Assembly: GCF_002899825.2 (NCBI RefSeq)
Contig: NZ_PPED02000005.1
Coordinates: 186,001 to 250,000 of the forward strand
From: Chryseobacterium phosphatilyticum
Lineage (GTDB): Bacteria > Bacteroidota > Bacteroidia > Flavobacteriales > Weeksellaceae
Length of the DNA stretch: 64,000 bases
Direction of reading: 5' to 3'
Shown: positions 34,937 to 43,844 of the stretch, piece by piece
Position numbering within the stretch: position 1 is the stretch's first letter
Layout: every line of letters starts with the position of its first letter
Program-made: the position numbers and the translations under genes
Notes under the pieces: model-generated
The model's input: only the letters and a program-made list of their open reading frames with translations
Database searches by the model: none
What the model was told of the DNA's origin: nothing

Positions 34937-37090
34937 ATGTCAAAGATTTATAGAATGAAAGGTTTATTTTTTTTAGGGCTTAGTGTAGGCTCTGTTGCCT
35001 TTATCCAGGCTCAAAACAAGGATTCTCTGAAAATCAGGGAAATTGAAGCGGTCAACTTTACCAAAAGACTTCCTGTTGCTAAGGAAATCATCAATGTTCA
35101 GAAAGATTTAGATGGTAAAAATATGGGACAGGATCTTCCTATCCTTTTGAAAAATCAAACGTCAGTTATTTCTACCTCAGACGCCGGAAACGGGGTTGGC
35201 TATACAGGAATCAGGATTCGTGGGGTAGCCGGAAGAGGAATTAATGTGATGATGAACGGGGTGCCGTTTAATGATGCAGAAAGCCAGGGTGCTTTTTTTG
35301 TGAATGTTCCTGATTTAACAAGCTCTGCATCTCAGATCGTGATACAAAGAGGGGTGGGGACTTCTAATAATGGTGCGTCATCTTTTGGAGCCAGTATTAA
35401 TGTTATTTCCAAAGATCCTGAGGATAAATTCTATTTTAAAACAGATGATAGTTACGGATCATTCAATACATACAAATATTCTGCGGAAATAGGAACCGGG
35501 AAATTCTGGAAAAACAGACTTTCTGTGATGGGTAGATATTCTCATATTCACTCCGACGGATACATCGACAGAGCCTCCACCAATCTGCATTCCTACAATT
35601 TTACCGCTTTATTTGAAGAAGGTAAAACCAGATTACGTCTGATGGCATTTGGAGGAAAAGAAAGGACGTACCAGGCCTGGAACGGAATCAGCAGAAAAAC
35701 CTGGGAGACTGATCCGAAATATAATTCTGCAGGAGAATATGTAGATCTCTTTACCGGGGAAACGAAATATTATGATGGCGAAACCGACAATTATCGCCAG
35801 AACCACTATCAGTTTCTTTGGGAACAAAAATTCAATGATACATGGAATTTAGAAACCACTTTACATTATACCAGGGGAAAAGGATATTATGAAAATTATA
35901 CCAGAGTAGATGAAACAGATGTGGATGCCATCCATTACTCTAACTATAATCTGACTGCACCGATTGTCAATGGTACTCCTGTTGAGAAAACAGACTTCAT
36001 CAGAAAAAAATGGCTGGATAATCATTTCTATGGACTGGTTTCTACCCTTTATGGAAGGTTTGAAAATATGGATCTTAATTTCGGGATAGTGGCCAATCAA
36101 TACTATGGTAAGCATTTTGGAAATGTTACCGGTGTATATTTTCCTCAAATTGATGAGTACGAATATTATAGAGGACGTTCTGTAAAAAGTGAAGCAGCAG
36201 GTTTCGCAAAAGCTTTGGTAAGAGTGAGTGATTTTGAATTTTTCGGAGATTTACAGCTCAGAGCAATTAATTATGATACGAAGATCCTGTTGGATGGTGA
36301 TGGTGAAGGAGGAAATATCAAGAAGGACTGGTTGTTTTTTAATCCTAAAGCAGGAGTGAACTATAAAATAGGAAACGGAAAGATATTTTTATCCTATGCC
36401 CATGCACATCGTGAACCCAACAGGGATGATTTAACAGCAGATAACAGTGTAAAAGCAGAAAAGCTTCATGATTTTGAGGCGGGATTGGAGAAACAATTCG
36501 GATTCTTATCTGTAACGGCAAACTTATACTACATGTACTATGTGAATCAGCTGGTACTTAATGGACAATTGAATAATGTGGGGGCTTTTATCAGAACAAA
36601 CTCAGGGAAAAGTTATAGACGAGGAATTGAGATTGGTCTGTTGGCAAAATTATCTAAACAATGGGAGGTTTCCGGAAATGTGAGTTTGAGCCAGAACAGA
36701 AATATCGACTTCAATATGAAGAACAAGAAAGAGGTTAAAAATCTGGGAAATACACAGATTTCATTTTCTCCGGATGTTGTTGCCAATTTAGGAATAACCT
36801 TTAAACCTTCTCATAATTTCCAGTTTGCTTTAATGAATCAGTATGTCGGCAAGCAGTACCTGGATAATACGGAAGATAAAAATGTACAACTTAAAGATTA
36901 TATCCTGACAGACTTTAATGCGCAATATCAATTTAAAATTGCAAAAAATGAAGTGGCATTGAAGTTATTGGTGAATAATCTCTTTAATAAAAAATATGTA
37001 AATAACGGAGCCGTATATAGCGGTGAACCGTACTACTTTTCACAGGCGGGAACCAACTTTATGTTCGGGATCAGCTGGAAGATTCAGTAG
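34937..37090 (+). CDS. TonB-dependent receptor for thiamine or a precursor
   Basis: A 717-residue receptor with a signal peptide ending near FIQAQ. The plug has QDLPILLKNQTSVISTSDAG, IRIRGVAGRGINVMMNGVP and VIQRGVGTSNNGASSFGASI. The barrel ends FMFGISWKIQ. The TPP riboswitch in its leader indicates uptake of thiamine or a related compound; the barrel alone does not show the substrate. No inner-membrane thiamine transporter (PnuT or ThiBPQ) lies beside it. An alternative start at MKGLFFLG, six codons later, would give a more typical signal peptide. Confidence 0.93.
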   Translation: MSKIYRMKGLFFLGLSVGSVAFIQAQNKDSLKIREIEAVNFTKRLPVAKEIINVQKDLDGKNMGQDLPILLKNQTSVISTSDAGNGVGYTGIRIRGVAGRGINVMMNGVPFNDAESQGAFFVNVPDLTSSASQIVIQRGVGTSNNGASSFGASINVISKDPEDKFYFKTDDSYGSFNTYKYSAEIGTGKFWKNRLSVMGRYSHIHSDGYIDRASTNLHSYNFTALFEEGKTRLRLMAFGGKERTYQAWNGISRKTWETDPKYNSAGEYVDLFTGETKYYDGETDNYRQNHYQFLWEQKFNDTWNLETTLHYTRGKGYYENYTRVDETDVDAIHYSNYNLTAPIVNGTPVEKTDFIRKKWLDNHFYGLVSTLYGRFENMDLNFGIVANQYYGKHFGNVTGVYFPQIDEYEYYRGRSVKSEAAGFAKALVRVSDFEFFGDLQLRAINYDTKILLDGDGEGGNIKKDWLFFNPKAGVNYKIGNGKIFLSYAHAHREPNRDDLTADNSVKAEKLHDFEAGLEKQFGFLSVTANLYYMYYVNQLVLNGQLNNVGAFIRTNSGKSYRRGIEIGLLAKLSKQWEVSGNVSLSQNRNIDFNMKNKKEVKNLGNTQISFSPDVVANLGITFKPSHNFQFALMNQYVGKQYLDNTEDKNVQLKDYILTDFNAQYQFKIAKNEVALKLLVNNLFNKKYVNNGAVYSGEPYYFSQAGTNFMFGISWKIQ

Positions 37091-37182
37091 TTGGTTAAAA
37101 AAGTAAATAAGGGAATTGTCAAATTTGCCCTCAAAGAGATTGAGTATAATGAATGAGAAGCCCATTTTAATAAAGAATAATC

Positions 37183-37210
37183 AAAAGACTGCTTCGGTGG
37201 TCTTTTTTTA
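37183..37210 (+). terminator. Terminator after the thiamine receptor
   Basis: A stem of AAAAGAC (37183-37189) with GTCTTTT (37200-37206), plus one T-G pair, is followed by more T residues. Confidence 0.8.
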
Positions 37211-37248
37211 TATCAGATTAAATGTCTTCAAAAGTCGTGAAAAAGTTA

Positions 37249-37256
37249 TAAATTTG
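37249..37256 (+). promoter_or_regulatory. -7 element for the HU-CCDC81-type gene
   Basis: TAAATTTG matches TAnnTTTG, 7 bp before the start codon. It supports the chosen start and an almost leaderless transcript. Confidence 0.5.
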
Positions 37257-37263
37257 TCGCCAA

Positions 37264-38016
37264 ATGAATATTTCAGCATATATTTTAGAATATTTGAAAC
37301 AATATGGAATCGCCACGGTTCCAGGCTTTGGGGTGTTTTCTCTGAAGAATTCTAAGGCAATTATCAATTCTGAAAACGGAAGTATACTCCCTCCGGCGAG
37401 TGAGATCAAATTTGCAATTGATTATGAAGTACAGACCGATGAACTGGCTGCTTTTATTGCAACGCAAAAACAGATGTCTTTGGAAGCTTCTAAAAGTGAT
37501 CTTAAAATCCAGACTGATTTTTGGAAGAAAAAGCTTCAGGCGGAACAGATTCTTGAAATTCAAAGCCTTGGCACAATCTTTATAGAGGAAGGACATACTC
37601 ATTTCAAAGGAAATAGAGTTGAAGCAGGTCATCCTGATTTTTATGGATTGGAGGAGATTCGCTTTTCGGATATCAATAATGGGGAAAAAGTAAAGACTTT
37701 AGAAAAAAGGGAGAAAGATTATAAATTCAATAAATCGATTCTTTGGATTTTCTTGTTAATCATTCCGGTTCTTGGTATTATATACTTTGCTTTTACTCAA
37801 CAGGAGCTTCTTTTTGGAAAAAAATCCTTTAATAAGGTTTCTGTTCAGACTTCTACCCATAGAATTGTAAAAGATACCATCAAAGTGATGGTTCATACAC
37901 CGAAAACTCCTGTTTCAGATTCACTAAAAAAAGATTCATTGGTAAAACCTGCTGTACAAGGAACAAAAACTGTTCCGGCTACCCGAAACAACACTAAGAA
38001 TAAATGGCAAAAATAA
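37264..38016 (+). CDS. HU-CCDC81-type domain protein with one membrane segment
   Basis: A 250-residue protein. The N-terminal half (about 1-130) has ISAYILEYLKQYGIATVPGF and FGVFSLKNSKAI, resembling the two tandem HU-CCDC81 domains found in Bacteroidota. A membrane span follows (about 160-178), then a low-complexity Lys/Thr/Pro region. Relatives usually end in a SPOR peptidoglycan-binding domain; none is visible here. Its end overlaps the thioesterase gene by 13 bp. A role near the cell wall or chromosome is only suggested by the family. Confidence 0.8.
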   Translation: MNISAYILEYLKQYGIATVPGFGVFSLKNSKAIINSENGSILPPASEIKFAIDYEVQTDELAAFIATQKQMSLEASKSDLKIQTDFWKKKLQAEQILEIQSLGTIFIEEGHTHFKGNRVEAGHPDFYGLEEIRFSDINNGEKVKTLEKREKDYKFNKSILWIFLLIIPVLGIIYFAFTQQELLFGKKSFNKVSVQTSTHRIVKDTIKVMVHTPKTPVSDSLKKDSLVKPAVQGTKTVPATRNNTKNKWQK

Positions 38017-38546
38017 AAAAAGCGTCAGAATCTCTGACCATTATGACTAATATTGTTCTTCCGAACGAAACCAACTCTCTGCGAAACCTTTTTGGTGGTG
38101 AGCTTTTAGCAAAAATGGATCGATGTGCATCTATTTCGGCAGCAAGACACTGTGAAAGAAGAGTGGTAACGGCTTCTGTGAATCATGTTTCTTTTAATCA
38201 TCCGATTCCTGAAGGAGGAGTGGTGGTTTTAGAATCTAAAGTTTCCAGAGCATTCTCTACTTCTATGGAGGTGTATGTAGATGTTTGGTCTGACGATCCC
38301 ATTAATCAGAAAAAGATTCATACCAATTCTGGGATCTATACCTTCGTTGCTGTAGATGAGTTCAATCGTCCTATTCCTATTCCTGATATGATTCCGGAAA
38401 CCGAAGAAGAAAAAGAAAGATATGCTGCAGCATTCCGCAGAAAAGAGCTGTCATTGATCCTTTCCGGAAGAATGAAACCATTGGAATCTGTAGAGCTTAA
38501 AAAATTATTCCAGGAGCCACAGGAACCGAAGAAAGATAAAAAATAA
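38004..38546 (+). CDS. Acyl-CoA thioesterase (hotdog fold, YciA-like)
   Basis: A 180-residue hotdog protein that hydrolyses acyl-CoA. Characteristic segments are NIVLPNETNSLRNLFGGELL with the catalytic Asp in AKMDRCASISAARH, then ASVNHVSFNHPIPEGG and GIYTFVAVDEFNRP. Chain-length preference cannot be read. It overlaps the preceding gene by 13 bp, so they are probably co-transcribed. Confidence 0.93.
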   Translation: MAKIKKASESLTIMTNIVLPNETNSLRNLFGGELLAKMDRCASISAARHCERRVVTASVNHVSFNHPIPEGGVVVLESKVSRAFSTSMEVYVDVWSDDPINQKKIHTNSGIYTFVAVDEFNRPIPIPDMIPETEEEKERYAAAFRRKELSLILSGRMKPLESVELKKLFQEPQEPKKDKK

Positions 38547-38563
38547 TTTTTTTAAAACGCGAA

Positions 38564-38604
38564 TTACACAAATGTCCGGCACAAATTTTCACAAATGATT
38601 TGTG
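38564..38604 (+). repeat. Left inverted repeat flanking the GxxExxY gene
   Basis: This stretch is built from CACAAAT-type motifs and is an imperfect inverted copy of 39009-39048, on the other side of the gene. The segment 38579-38604 also forms its own hairpin (GCACAAAT with ATTTGTGC). Confidence 0.65.
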
Positions 38605-38621
38605 CTGGGAAAAATGACAAA

Positions 38622-39008
38622 ATGGATATTTCAGAGAATGACATATCAAAAATTGTTTACGAGGCAGGTTATCTTGTTCATAAAACTTTAGGTCCGGGAC
38701 TTTTGGAAAGTGCCTATGAAGAATGTATGTTTTACGAATTGAGTAAACAAGGTCTTTTTATAGAAAAACAAAAGCCTATGCCATTGATTTATAATGAAGT
38801 AAAATTAAATGCAGGCTATAGACTGGATTTTCTGATTGAGAAAAAATTTGTACTTGAAATAAAATCTACTGAGTCATTAAATGATATCCATTTGGCTCAA
38901 ATACTTACCTATCTTCGTTTGAGCAATTGTAAACTTGGAATGCTGGTTAATTTTAATACAATTCAATTCAAAAACGGAGTAAAAAGAGTTATCAACGGAA
39001 CATTATAA
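38622..39008 (+). CDS. GxxExxY protein (PD-(D/E)XK-like fold)
   Basis: The start was placed at MDISENDISK; nine upstream codons lie in the repeat. The name-giving motif is GLLESAYEECM. A PD-(D/E)XK-like core follows: YRLDFLI, then VLEIKSTESL. The family is widespread in Bacteroidota, often in many copies per genome, with unknown function. Here the gene sits exactly between two inverted repeats, between a thioesterase and a dehydrogenase with which it has no obvious link. This suggests a mobile or formerly mobile cassette. Confidence 0.9.
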   Translation: MDISENDISKIVYEAGYLVHKTLGPGLLESAYEECMFYELSKQGLFIEKQKPMPLIYNEVKLNAGYRLDFLIEKKFVLEIKSTESLNDIHLAQILTYLRLSNCKLGMLVNFNTIQFKNGVKRVINGTL

Positions 39009-39048
39009 TTCGTGTTATTTGTGAAATAATTTGTGTCATTTGTGTTTA
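39009..39048 (+). repeat. Right inverted repeat flanking the GxxExxY gene
   Basis: It starts at the stop codon of the gene and is made of ATTTGTG-type motifs, the imperfect reverse complement of the left repeat. Reversed, both share the pattern ACACAAATG, then CACAAATT, then CACAAAT, with a 2- to 4-base difference in spacing. Confidence 0.65.
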
Positions 39049-39053
39049 AAATT

Positions 39054-39983
39054 ATGAAAATACTTCTTTTAGATAAAAACCATCCCCTTATTACCGAACA
39101 GCTTTTAGCACAAAACTTTATATTGGAAGAAGATTTTACTTCATCCTATGATGAGGTTTGTGATAAAATCGGGAATTATGACGGGATCATTATAAGAAGC
39201 CGGATTCCTTTAAATGAAAAATTTCTGGAGAAAGGTAAAAATCTGAAGTTTATTGCCAGAGTAGGAGCCGGAATGGAGAATATTGATATTCCTGTTGCAG
39301 AAAAACTGGGAATCCAGCTTATCAACTCTCCGGAAGGAAACAGAGATTCTGTAGCGGAACACGTTGTGGGAATGTTGCTGGTCATCATGAACAGGCTTTT
39401 TATTGCTTCTCAGGAAGTGAAAAACGGGATCTGGAAGCGTGAAGAGAACAGAGGAGATGAATTGCTTGGTAAAACAGTTGGGCTGATCGGATACGGAAAT
39501 ATGGGGAAGGCTACAGCGAAAAGACTTTCAGGTTTCGGATGTAAGGTTATCTTCCATGATATTCTTCCGGGGCTTGCCGATGAATATGCCACTCAAGTGA
39601 GTTTGGATGAATTAAAGCGATCTGCAGAAGTATTAAGTTTGCATATTCCACTTACTCCGGAAACCAACTATATGATTGATGAGATATTTATTTCAGAAAT
39701 GAAAAATAACTTTTATTTTATCAATACAGCAAGAGGAAAGAATGTAAAAACGAAAAGTCTGGTTGAAGCTTTGAAATCAGGAAAAGTAAAAGGAGCTTGT
39801 CTGGATGTTTTGGAATATGAAAAATCATCCTTTGAGAATATTGACACAGAGAATGAAGATCTGCATTATCTCCTGAATTCAGAAAAAGCTATTGTTACCC
39901 CGCATATTGCCGGTTGGACTCACCAGAGTAAGGAGAAGCTGGCACAATTCATTGTTGATAAAATTGTAACGTCATTTTGCTAG
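39054..39983 (+). CDS. D-2-hydroxyacid dehydrogenase family protein
   Basis: The ATG of MKILLLDKNHPL is preferred over an upstream GTG that lies inside the repeat. The NAD-binding motif is GLIGYGNMGKATAKR. The family residues are present: Arg in INTARGKNV, a Glu-containing loop, and the catalytic His in TPHIAGWTHQ. It resembles 3-phosphoglycerate dehydrogenase and related 2-hydroxyacid dehydrogenases but has no ACT or regulatory domain, and serC is not adjacent. The substrate is uncertain. Confidence 0.9.
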   Translation: MKILLLDKNHPLITEQLLAQNFILEEDFTSSYDEVCDKIGNYDGIIIRSRIPLNEKFLEKGKNLKFIARVGAGMENIDIPVAEKLGIQLINSPEGNRDSVAEHVVGMLLVIMNRLFIASQEVKNGIWKREENRGDELLGKTVGLIGYGNMGKATAKRLSGFGCKVIFHDILPGLADEYATQVSLDELKRSAEVLSLHIPLTPETNYMIDEIFISEMKNNFYFINTARGKNVKTKSLVEALKSGKVKGACLDVLEYEKSSFENIDTENEDLHYLLNSEKAIVTPHIAGWTHQSKEKLAQFIVDKIVTSFC

Positions 39984-40020
39984 AATAATAAGCGGATAAA
40001 ATTCAAAATTGAAACAAAAT

Positions 40021-40060
40021 AAAATCAGAAAAGTTTAAATCTACTATTTCTGATTTTTTT
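40021..40060 (+). terminator. Terminator after the 2-hydroxyacid dehydrogenase
   Basis: An 11-bp perfect stem (40021-40031 with 40047-40057) is followed by further T residues. Confidence 0.85.
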
Positions 40061-40186
40061 GTCTTGTCCATTTCTCCTTTGCAATTTAACCTTTCCGACC
40101 ATCTATGTTAAATAATTCATAATATCCCTTCCATATTTACAATTTATTTTTGAGTTTTATTAAATTGCCGCTCATTTTTGAATCTC

Positions 40187-41449
40187 ATGAAGACGCGTAA
40201 TTTAGTATTCCTTGTAACAGTTTTATTATCCTTTTTTTCCTGCAAAAACAAATCTGAAGCTAAAGAAGCTGCAGTTGAAAATGCAACCAACCTCCCTAAC
40301 TACGGAAATGTTGACCTGGGCCACGTTTTCACCAAAGGTGATGGTTTGCTTTCAAACAAACAGTTTTTGGTAAGCTATATTGATCAGTATTATAAAAAAG
40401 TATGGGAAGGAAGTGATCTTAGCGGTGGAATACTGGTTGCAAAAGGTGATGAAATTTTATACGAAAATTACAGAGGCTTTGGAAGAGAGGGGAATCAAAT
40501 GCCAATTGATAAAAATACCCCGTTACATGTTGCTTCCGTATCTAAAACATTGACCGCAATGGCAATGATGAAACTGGTGGAAGCAGGAAAAATAAAGCTT
40601 TCAGATCCCCTTACTCAATACTTTCCCGGATTTCCTTATCCTAATGTAACTGTTCAGACCTTATTGGATCAAAGAAGTGGCCTCCCGAAATACGAGTACT
40701 TTATTACTAAAATACAACCTGCCCCGGCAGAACTGTCAAAACAATTTGTTACCAATCAGGATATTTTGAATATGATCATCAAATATAAACCTGATCTGGC
40801 AAGAGATACTGACACAGGATTTATGTACTGTAACACCAACTTTGCTTTGCTGGCATTGCTGATCGAAAAAGTTACAAAAACCCCTTTTCCACAAGCTATG
40901 AAAGAAATGGTATTTACACCATTAAAAATGGATAATACCTATATCTTCCAGGAAAAAGATATTCCTACTGCTTCACAATCTTTTTATTACGGTGGCAACA
41001 AATTGTATCCGCTGGATAGATTGGATTTGATTTATGGTGATAAAAATGTGTATACAACGCCGAGAGATTTATACAACTTCTCAAAAGCAATGTTTTCAAA
41101 AGATTTCCTGAAACCTGATTTGATGCAAATGGTATTCACTCCTTACAGCAACGAAAAAGCAGGAATGAATAATTATGGGCTTGGTTTCAGAATGAAAATA
41201 TTTGATAACGGTGAAAAACTTACTTACCACAACGGATGGTGGCATGGTACAAACTCTGTATTTGCTCACTTGCTGAAATCAAAAGTTACCATTGTAGCCA
41301 TTGGAAATAAATATTCAAATAAAGTATATACAGCATTGGCATTGTCCGGATTATTTGAGGATTTCCCTGTGCAGAAAGATAAACTTCATAGTGTCATGAG
41401 TGACGGAAAAGATACTTTGAATTCCGGACACGAGGTTTTTGGAGAATAA
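40187..41449 (+). CDS. Serine hydrolase lipoprotein (beta-lactamase/PBP-like fold)
   Basis: The ATG of MKTRNLVF was chosen; a TTG three codons earlier is less likely. The lipobox LLSFFSC predicts a lipoprotein. The catalytic SxxK is in VASVSKTL, the YxN-like motif is in FMYCNTNFALL, and the C-terminal HxG-like motif is in TYHNGWWHGTNS. This is the class C beta-lactamase/esterase/D-peptidase fold; most members are not antibiotic-resistance enzymes. The substrate is unknown. The next gene's start lies 25 bp after the stop. Confidence 0.9.
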   Translation: MKTRNLVFLVTVLLSFFSCKNKSEAKEAAVENATNLPNYGNVDLGHVFTKGDGLLSNKQFLVSYIDQYYKKVWEGSDLSGGILVAKGDEILYENYRGFGREGNQMPIDKNTPLHVASVSKTLTAMAMMKLVEAGKIKLSDPLTQYFPGFPYPNVTVQTLLDQRSGLPKYEYFITKIQPAPAELSKQFVTNQDILNMIIKYKPDLARDTDTGFMYCNTNFALLALLIEKVTKTPFPQAMKEMVFTPLKMDNTYIFQEKDIPTASQSFYYGGNKLYPLDRLDLIYGDKNVYTTPRDLYNFSKAMFSKDFLKPDLMQMVFTPYSNEKAGMNNYGLGFRMKIFDNGEKLTYHNGWWHGTNSVFAHLLKSKVTIVAIGNKYSNKVYTALALSGLFEDFPVQKDKLHSVMSDGKDTLNSGHEVFGE

Positions 41450-41474
41450 TGTTTACTTTTGCTCAAACATTTTC

Positions 41475-43256
41475 ATGAAAAGGTTTCTTTTATTATTCGT
41501 CATCTGTTTTCTTGTGCATTCGTGTGCAAGGGTAGGGTCTCCTGTAGGAGGGCCTAAAGATACTCTGGCTCCCAGATTTTTAAGTTCAAATATTGATACA
41601 ACAAGAATCAATGTCAAAAGAGATATTCACGAACTTCGACTGGATTTTGATGAATATGTTACTTTGAAAGATATCAATAAAAACCTGATTATCTCTCCTC
41701 CCATTAAAAATATTAAAAGAATACTTCCATCAAATATCGCTAATAAATTTGTCCTTATTCAATGGGCAGATACCCTTCAGGCGAACACCACCTATAATTT
41801 CAATTTTGGAAATTCCATTGTAGATAATAATGAATCTAACATTTTACGCTATTTCAACTTTGCATTCTCTACCGGGGACAAACTGGATGACCTCTATGTA
41901 AGCGGAGAGATCAAAGATGCAATGGAAATAAAGAAAAAAACCGGAACTAATGAAAATAAACTGGTTGTAGGATTGTATCAGGTAAAAGATACTATGAACT
42001 ACAAGCAGAAGCCTTATTATATTACCAAAGTGGACGAGGACGGATATTATGAACTGAATTATCTGTCGCCGGGAAAATATAAGATCATTGCTTTTGATGA
42101 TGAGAACGGTAATTCTATCTATGATCCGGGAAAAGAAAAGATCGGATTTCAAAAAGAGGCGATTGATATTGAAAAATCAATTTCCGGACTTAACTTAAAA
42201 GTTTATCCATCCAAAAAGCCTGTGAAATATTCGGAAATGAAAGAAATTTCAGGGGGTGTTCTGATGACATTTGAAGGACATCCGGATGACGTAAAAGTAG
42301 AATCAGCGACCGATAAGCTTAAAGATATAAAAGTAACTCATCGTCCTAAGTCAGATTCCGTCAGAATTTGGTTTGACGCTGTGAAAGACAATATAGGGCA
42401 GGAGGCTGCTGAAAAGCTTATGTTTACCCATAATTTAGGTCCCAAAAAAGACAGCATATACACGGTTTCATTATTTTATAAATACAATAAGAAAAATGGA
42501 ATGGATATCAACAGTGACAACGGCGGTGGTTCTTTGGCGCCCAAGTCAGACTTTAGAATTCTATCCAATTACATTGTTGATAAGATTGATCCTTCAAAAT
42601 GGGTACTGAAAAGTGATAGTTTAACCACTCAGGAATTTACGGCTAAAATTTCCGATACAAACCCTTATCTGATTGTGGTACAGTCAGACTTTGTCAATGG
42701 GAAAAAATACCAGCTTACTGTTCCTAAAGAAACGGTATCATCCTTCTATGCCAGAAATGGGCAATCTAAACGTTTTGACTTTGATGTTGAAAAGATAGAC
42801 CAGTTTGGAAGTCTTGAATTTTCATTAACTAACGCGCCGGCTTCAAGCTATTGGATTCAGTTATTGGATTCTTCGGAGAAAGTTGCTTATCAAAAGTATA
42901 CAAAAGGAGATAAAGTGAAGTTTGATATCCTGAAACCTGGCGAATATTTTATAAGGATATTGGTTGATAATAATGAAAACAAATATTGGGACGAAGCAGA
43001 TTTTGCCAATGAAACATTTGCTGAAGATGCTTATGTTTTCTACAAAAAGGCTGTGGTTAGAGGATTATGGGAAACGCGTGAAGACTGGGATCTGAAAGAT
43101 ACCAGAACATTGGATAATCCTAAGGGAGCTGCTCCTCCTCCGGCACCGGAGACGCCTGCGCCTCCTACTTCGGCCACGGAAGAAAAAGAAACAGTGAAAC
43201 AAGAAGCAAAAAAAGAATTGAAATCCGGTAATGCGATTTTAACTCCTGTAAAATAA
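41475..43256 (+). CDS. Ig-like domain lipoprotein
   Basis: The start at MKRFLLLFVICFLVHSC gives a lipoprotein signal. An earlier in-frame ATG overlaps the serine hydrolase gene. The mature N-terminus, CARVGSPVGGPKDTLAP, is a hallmark of a conserved Bacteroidota surface protein with a Big_5-type Ig-like domain (about residues 30-130). A LSPGKYKIIAFDDENGNSIY segment and a later LKPGEYFIRILVDNNENKYW segment resemble two carboxypeptidase-regulatory-like folds. It ends in a Pro/Ala/Glu/Lys-rich tail. Function is unknown. Confidence 0.88.
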   Translation: MKRFLLLFVICFLVHSCARVGSPVGGPKDTLAPRFLSSNIDTTRINVKRDIHELRLDFDEYVTLKDINKNLIISPPIKNIKRILPSNIANKFVLIQWADTLQANTTYNFNFGNSIVDNNESNILRYFNFAFSTGDKLDDLYVSGEIKDAMEIKKKTGTNENKLVVGLYQVKDTMNYKQKPYYITKVDEDGYYELNYLSPGKYKIIAFDDENGNSIYDPGKEKIGFQKEAIDIEKSISGLNLKVYPSKKPVKYSEMKEISGGVLMTFEGHPDDVKVESATDKLKDIKVTHRPKSDSVRIWFDAVKDNIGQEAAEKLMFTHNLGPKKDSIYTVSLFYKYNKKNGMDINSDNGGGSLAPKSDFRILSNYIVDKIDPSKWVLKSDSLTTQEFTAKISDTNPYLIVVQSDFVNGKKYQLTVPKETVSSFYARNGQSKRFDFDVEKIDQFGSLEFSLTNAPASSYWIQLLDSSEKVAYQKYTKGDKVKFDILKPGEYFIRILVDNNENKYWDEADFANETFAEDAYVFYKKAVVRGLWETREDWDLKDTRTLDNPKGAAPPPAPETPAPPTSATEEKETVKQEAKKELKSGNAILTPVK

Positions 43257-43258
43257 AT

Positions 43259-43717
43259 ATGAAGACGGCTAAAAAAATATTCTTCTGGACTTTAGTGACT
43301 TTTGCTCTGATTCAGTTTGTTCCAATCGACAGAGTGAATCAACCTGTGGACTCCAAAGTAAATTTTGTTGAAGCAAAGGCTGCTCCAGAAAAAGTAAGAA
43401 CATTGCTTAAAAATGCATGTTATGATTGTCATTCGAATGAAACAGTTTATCCTAAATATGCTTATATCGCACCTATTTCGTGGTCTGTAAAAAGTCATGT
43501 GAATGATGGACGTCAACGGCTTAATTTTTCTATTTGGGGTACATACAATAAGGAATTAAAAGAGAATATGCTTGATAGATCTATTGAAGCACTCAAACAT
43601 AAGACAATGCCACTGCCTGGTTATATAGTTTATCATCAGGAAGCTAACCTTTCACAGGCAGAAAGAACGTTACTTATTCAGTATTTTGATGAAATGCTGA
43701 AATCTAAAACTTATTAA
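43259..43717 (+). CDS. Haem-binding domain protein
   Basis: A 152-residue protein with an N-terminal membrane anchor or uncleaved signal. A single haem c motif, CYDCH, sits in LLKNACYDCHSNETVYPKY, followed by IAPISWSVKSHVNDGRQRLN, the pattern of the Haem_bd family (PF14376). The role is probably periplasmic electron transfer or sensing. It lies 2 bp after the Ig-like lipoprotein gene, so the two are co-transcribed. Confidence 0.92.
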   Translation: MKTAKKIFFWTLVTFALIQFVPIDRVNQPVDSKVNFVEAKAAPEKVRTLLKNACYDCHSNETVYPKYAYIAPISWSVKSHVNDGRQRLNFSIWGTYNKELKENMLDRSIEALKHKTMPLPGYIVYHQEANLSQAERTLLIQYFDEMLKSKTY

Positions 43718-43756
43718 CTCCAGAAATTTCTAAAGTTATTTTTAGTCAAAAAAAAA

Positions 43757-43831
43757 TCTCTTGCAGATTTTGCACATTAAGCAGATTATAAAATCATAAT
43801 CTTCTGCCGGATCTGCAAAATCTGCAAGAGA
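43757..43831. terminator. Long palindromic element between convergent genes
   Basis: Two perfect 18-bp arms (43757-43774 and 43814-43831) surround a second imperfect stem. An A run precedes it on the plus strand, so it can serve as terminator for the minus-strand NUDIX gene. Its size and the repeated GCAGATT-type words inside suggest a palindromic repeat element rather than a simple terminator. Confidence 0.7.
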
Positions 43832-43844
43832 ATATATAGAAAAA

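Noticed and set aside
37116..37355. 79-residue frame overlapping the start of the HU-CCDC81-type gene
   Set aside because: It crosses a terminator and the start of a well-supported gene in another frame.
40187..41449. Antibiotic-resistance beta-lactamase
   Set aside because: SxxK-fold lipoproteins of this type are mostly peptidases or esterases; nothing in the sequence points to antibiotic hydrolysis.
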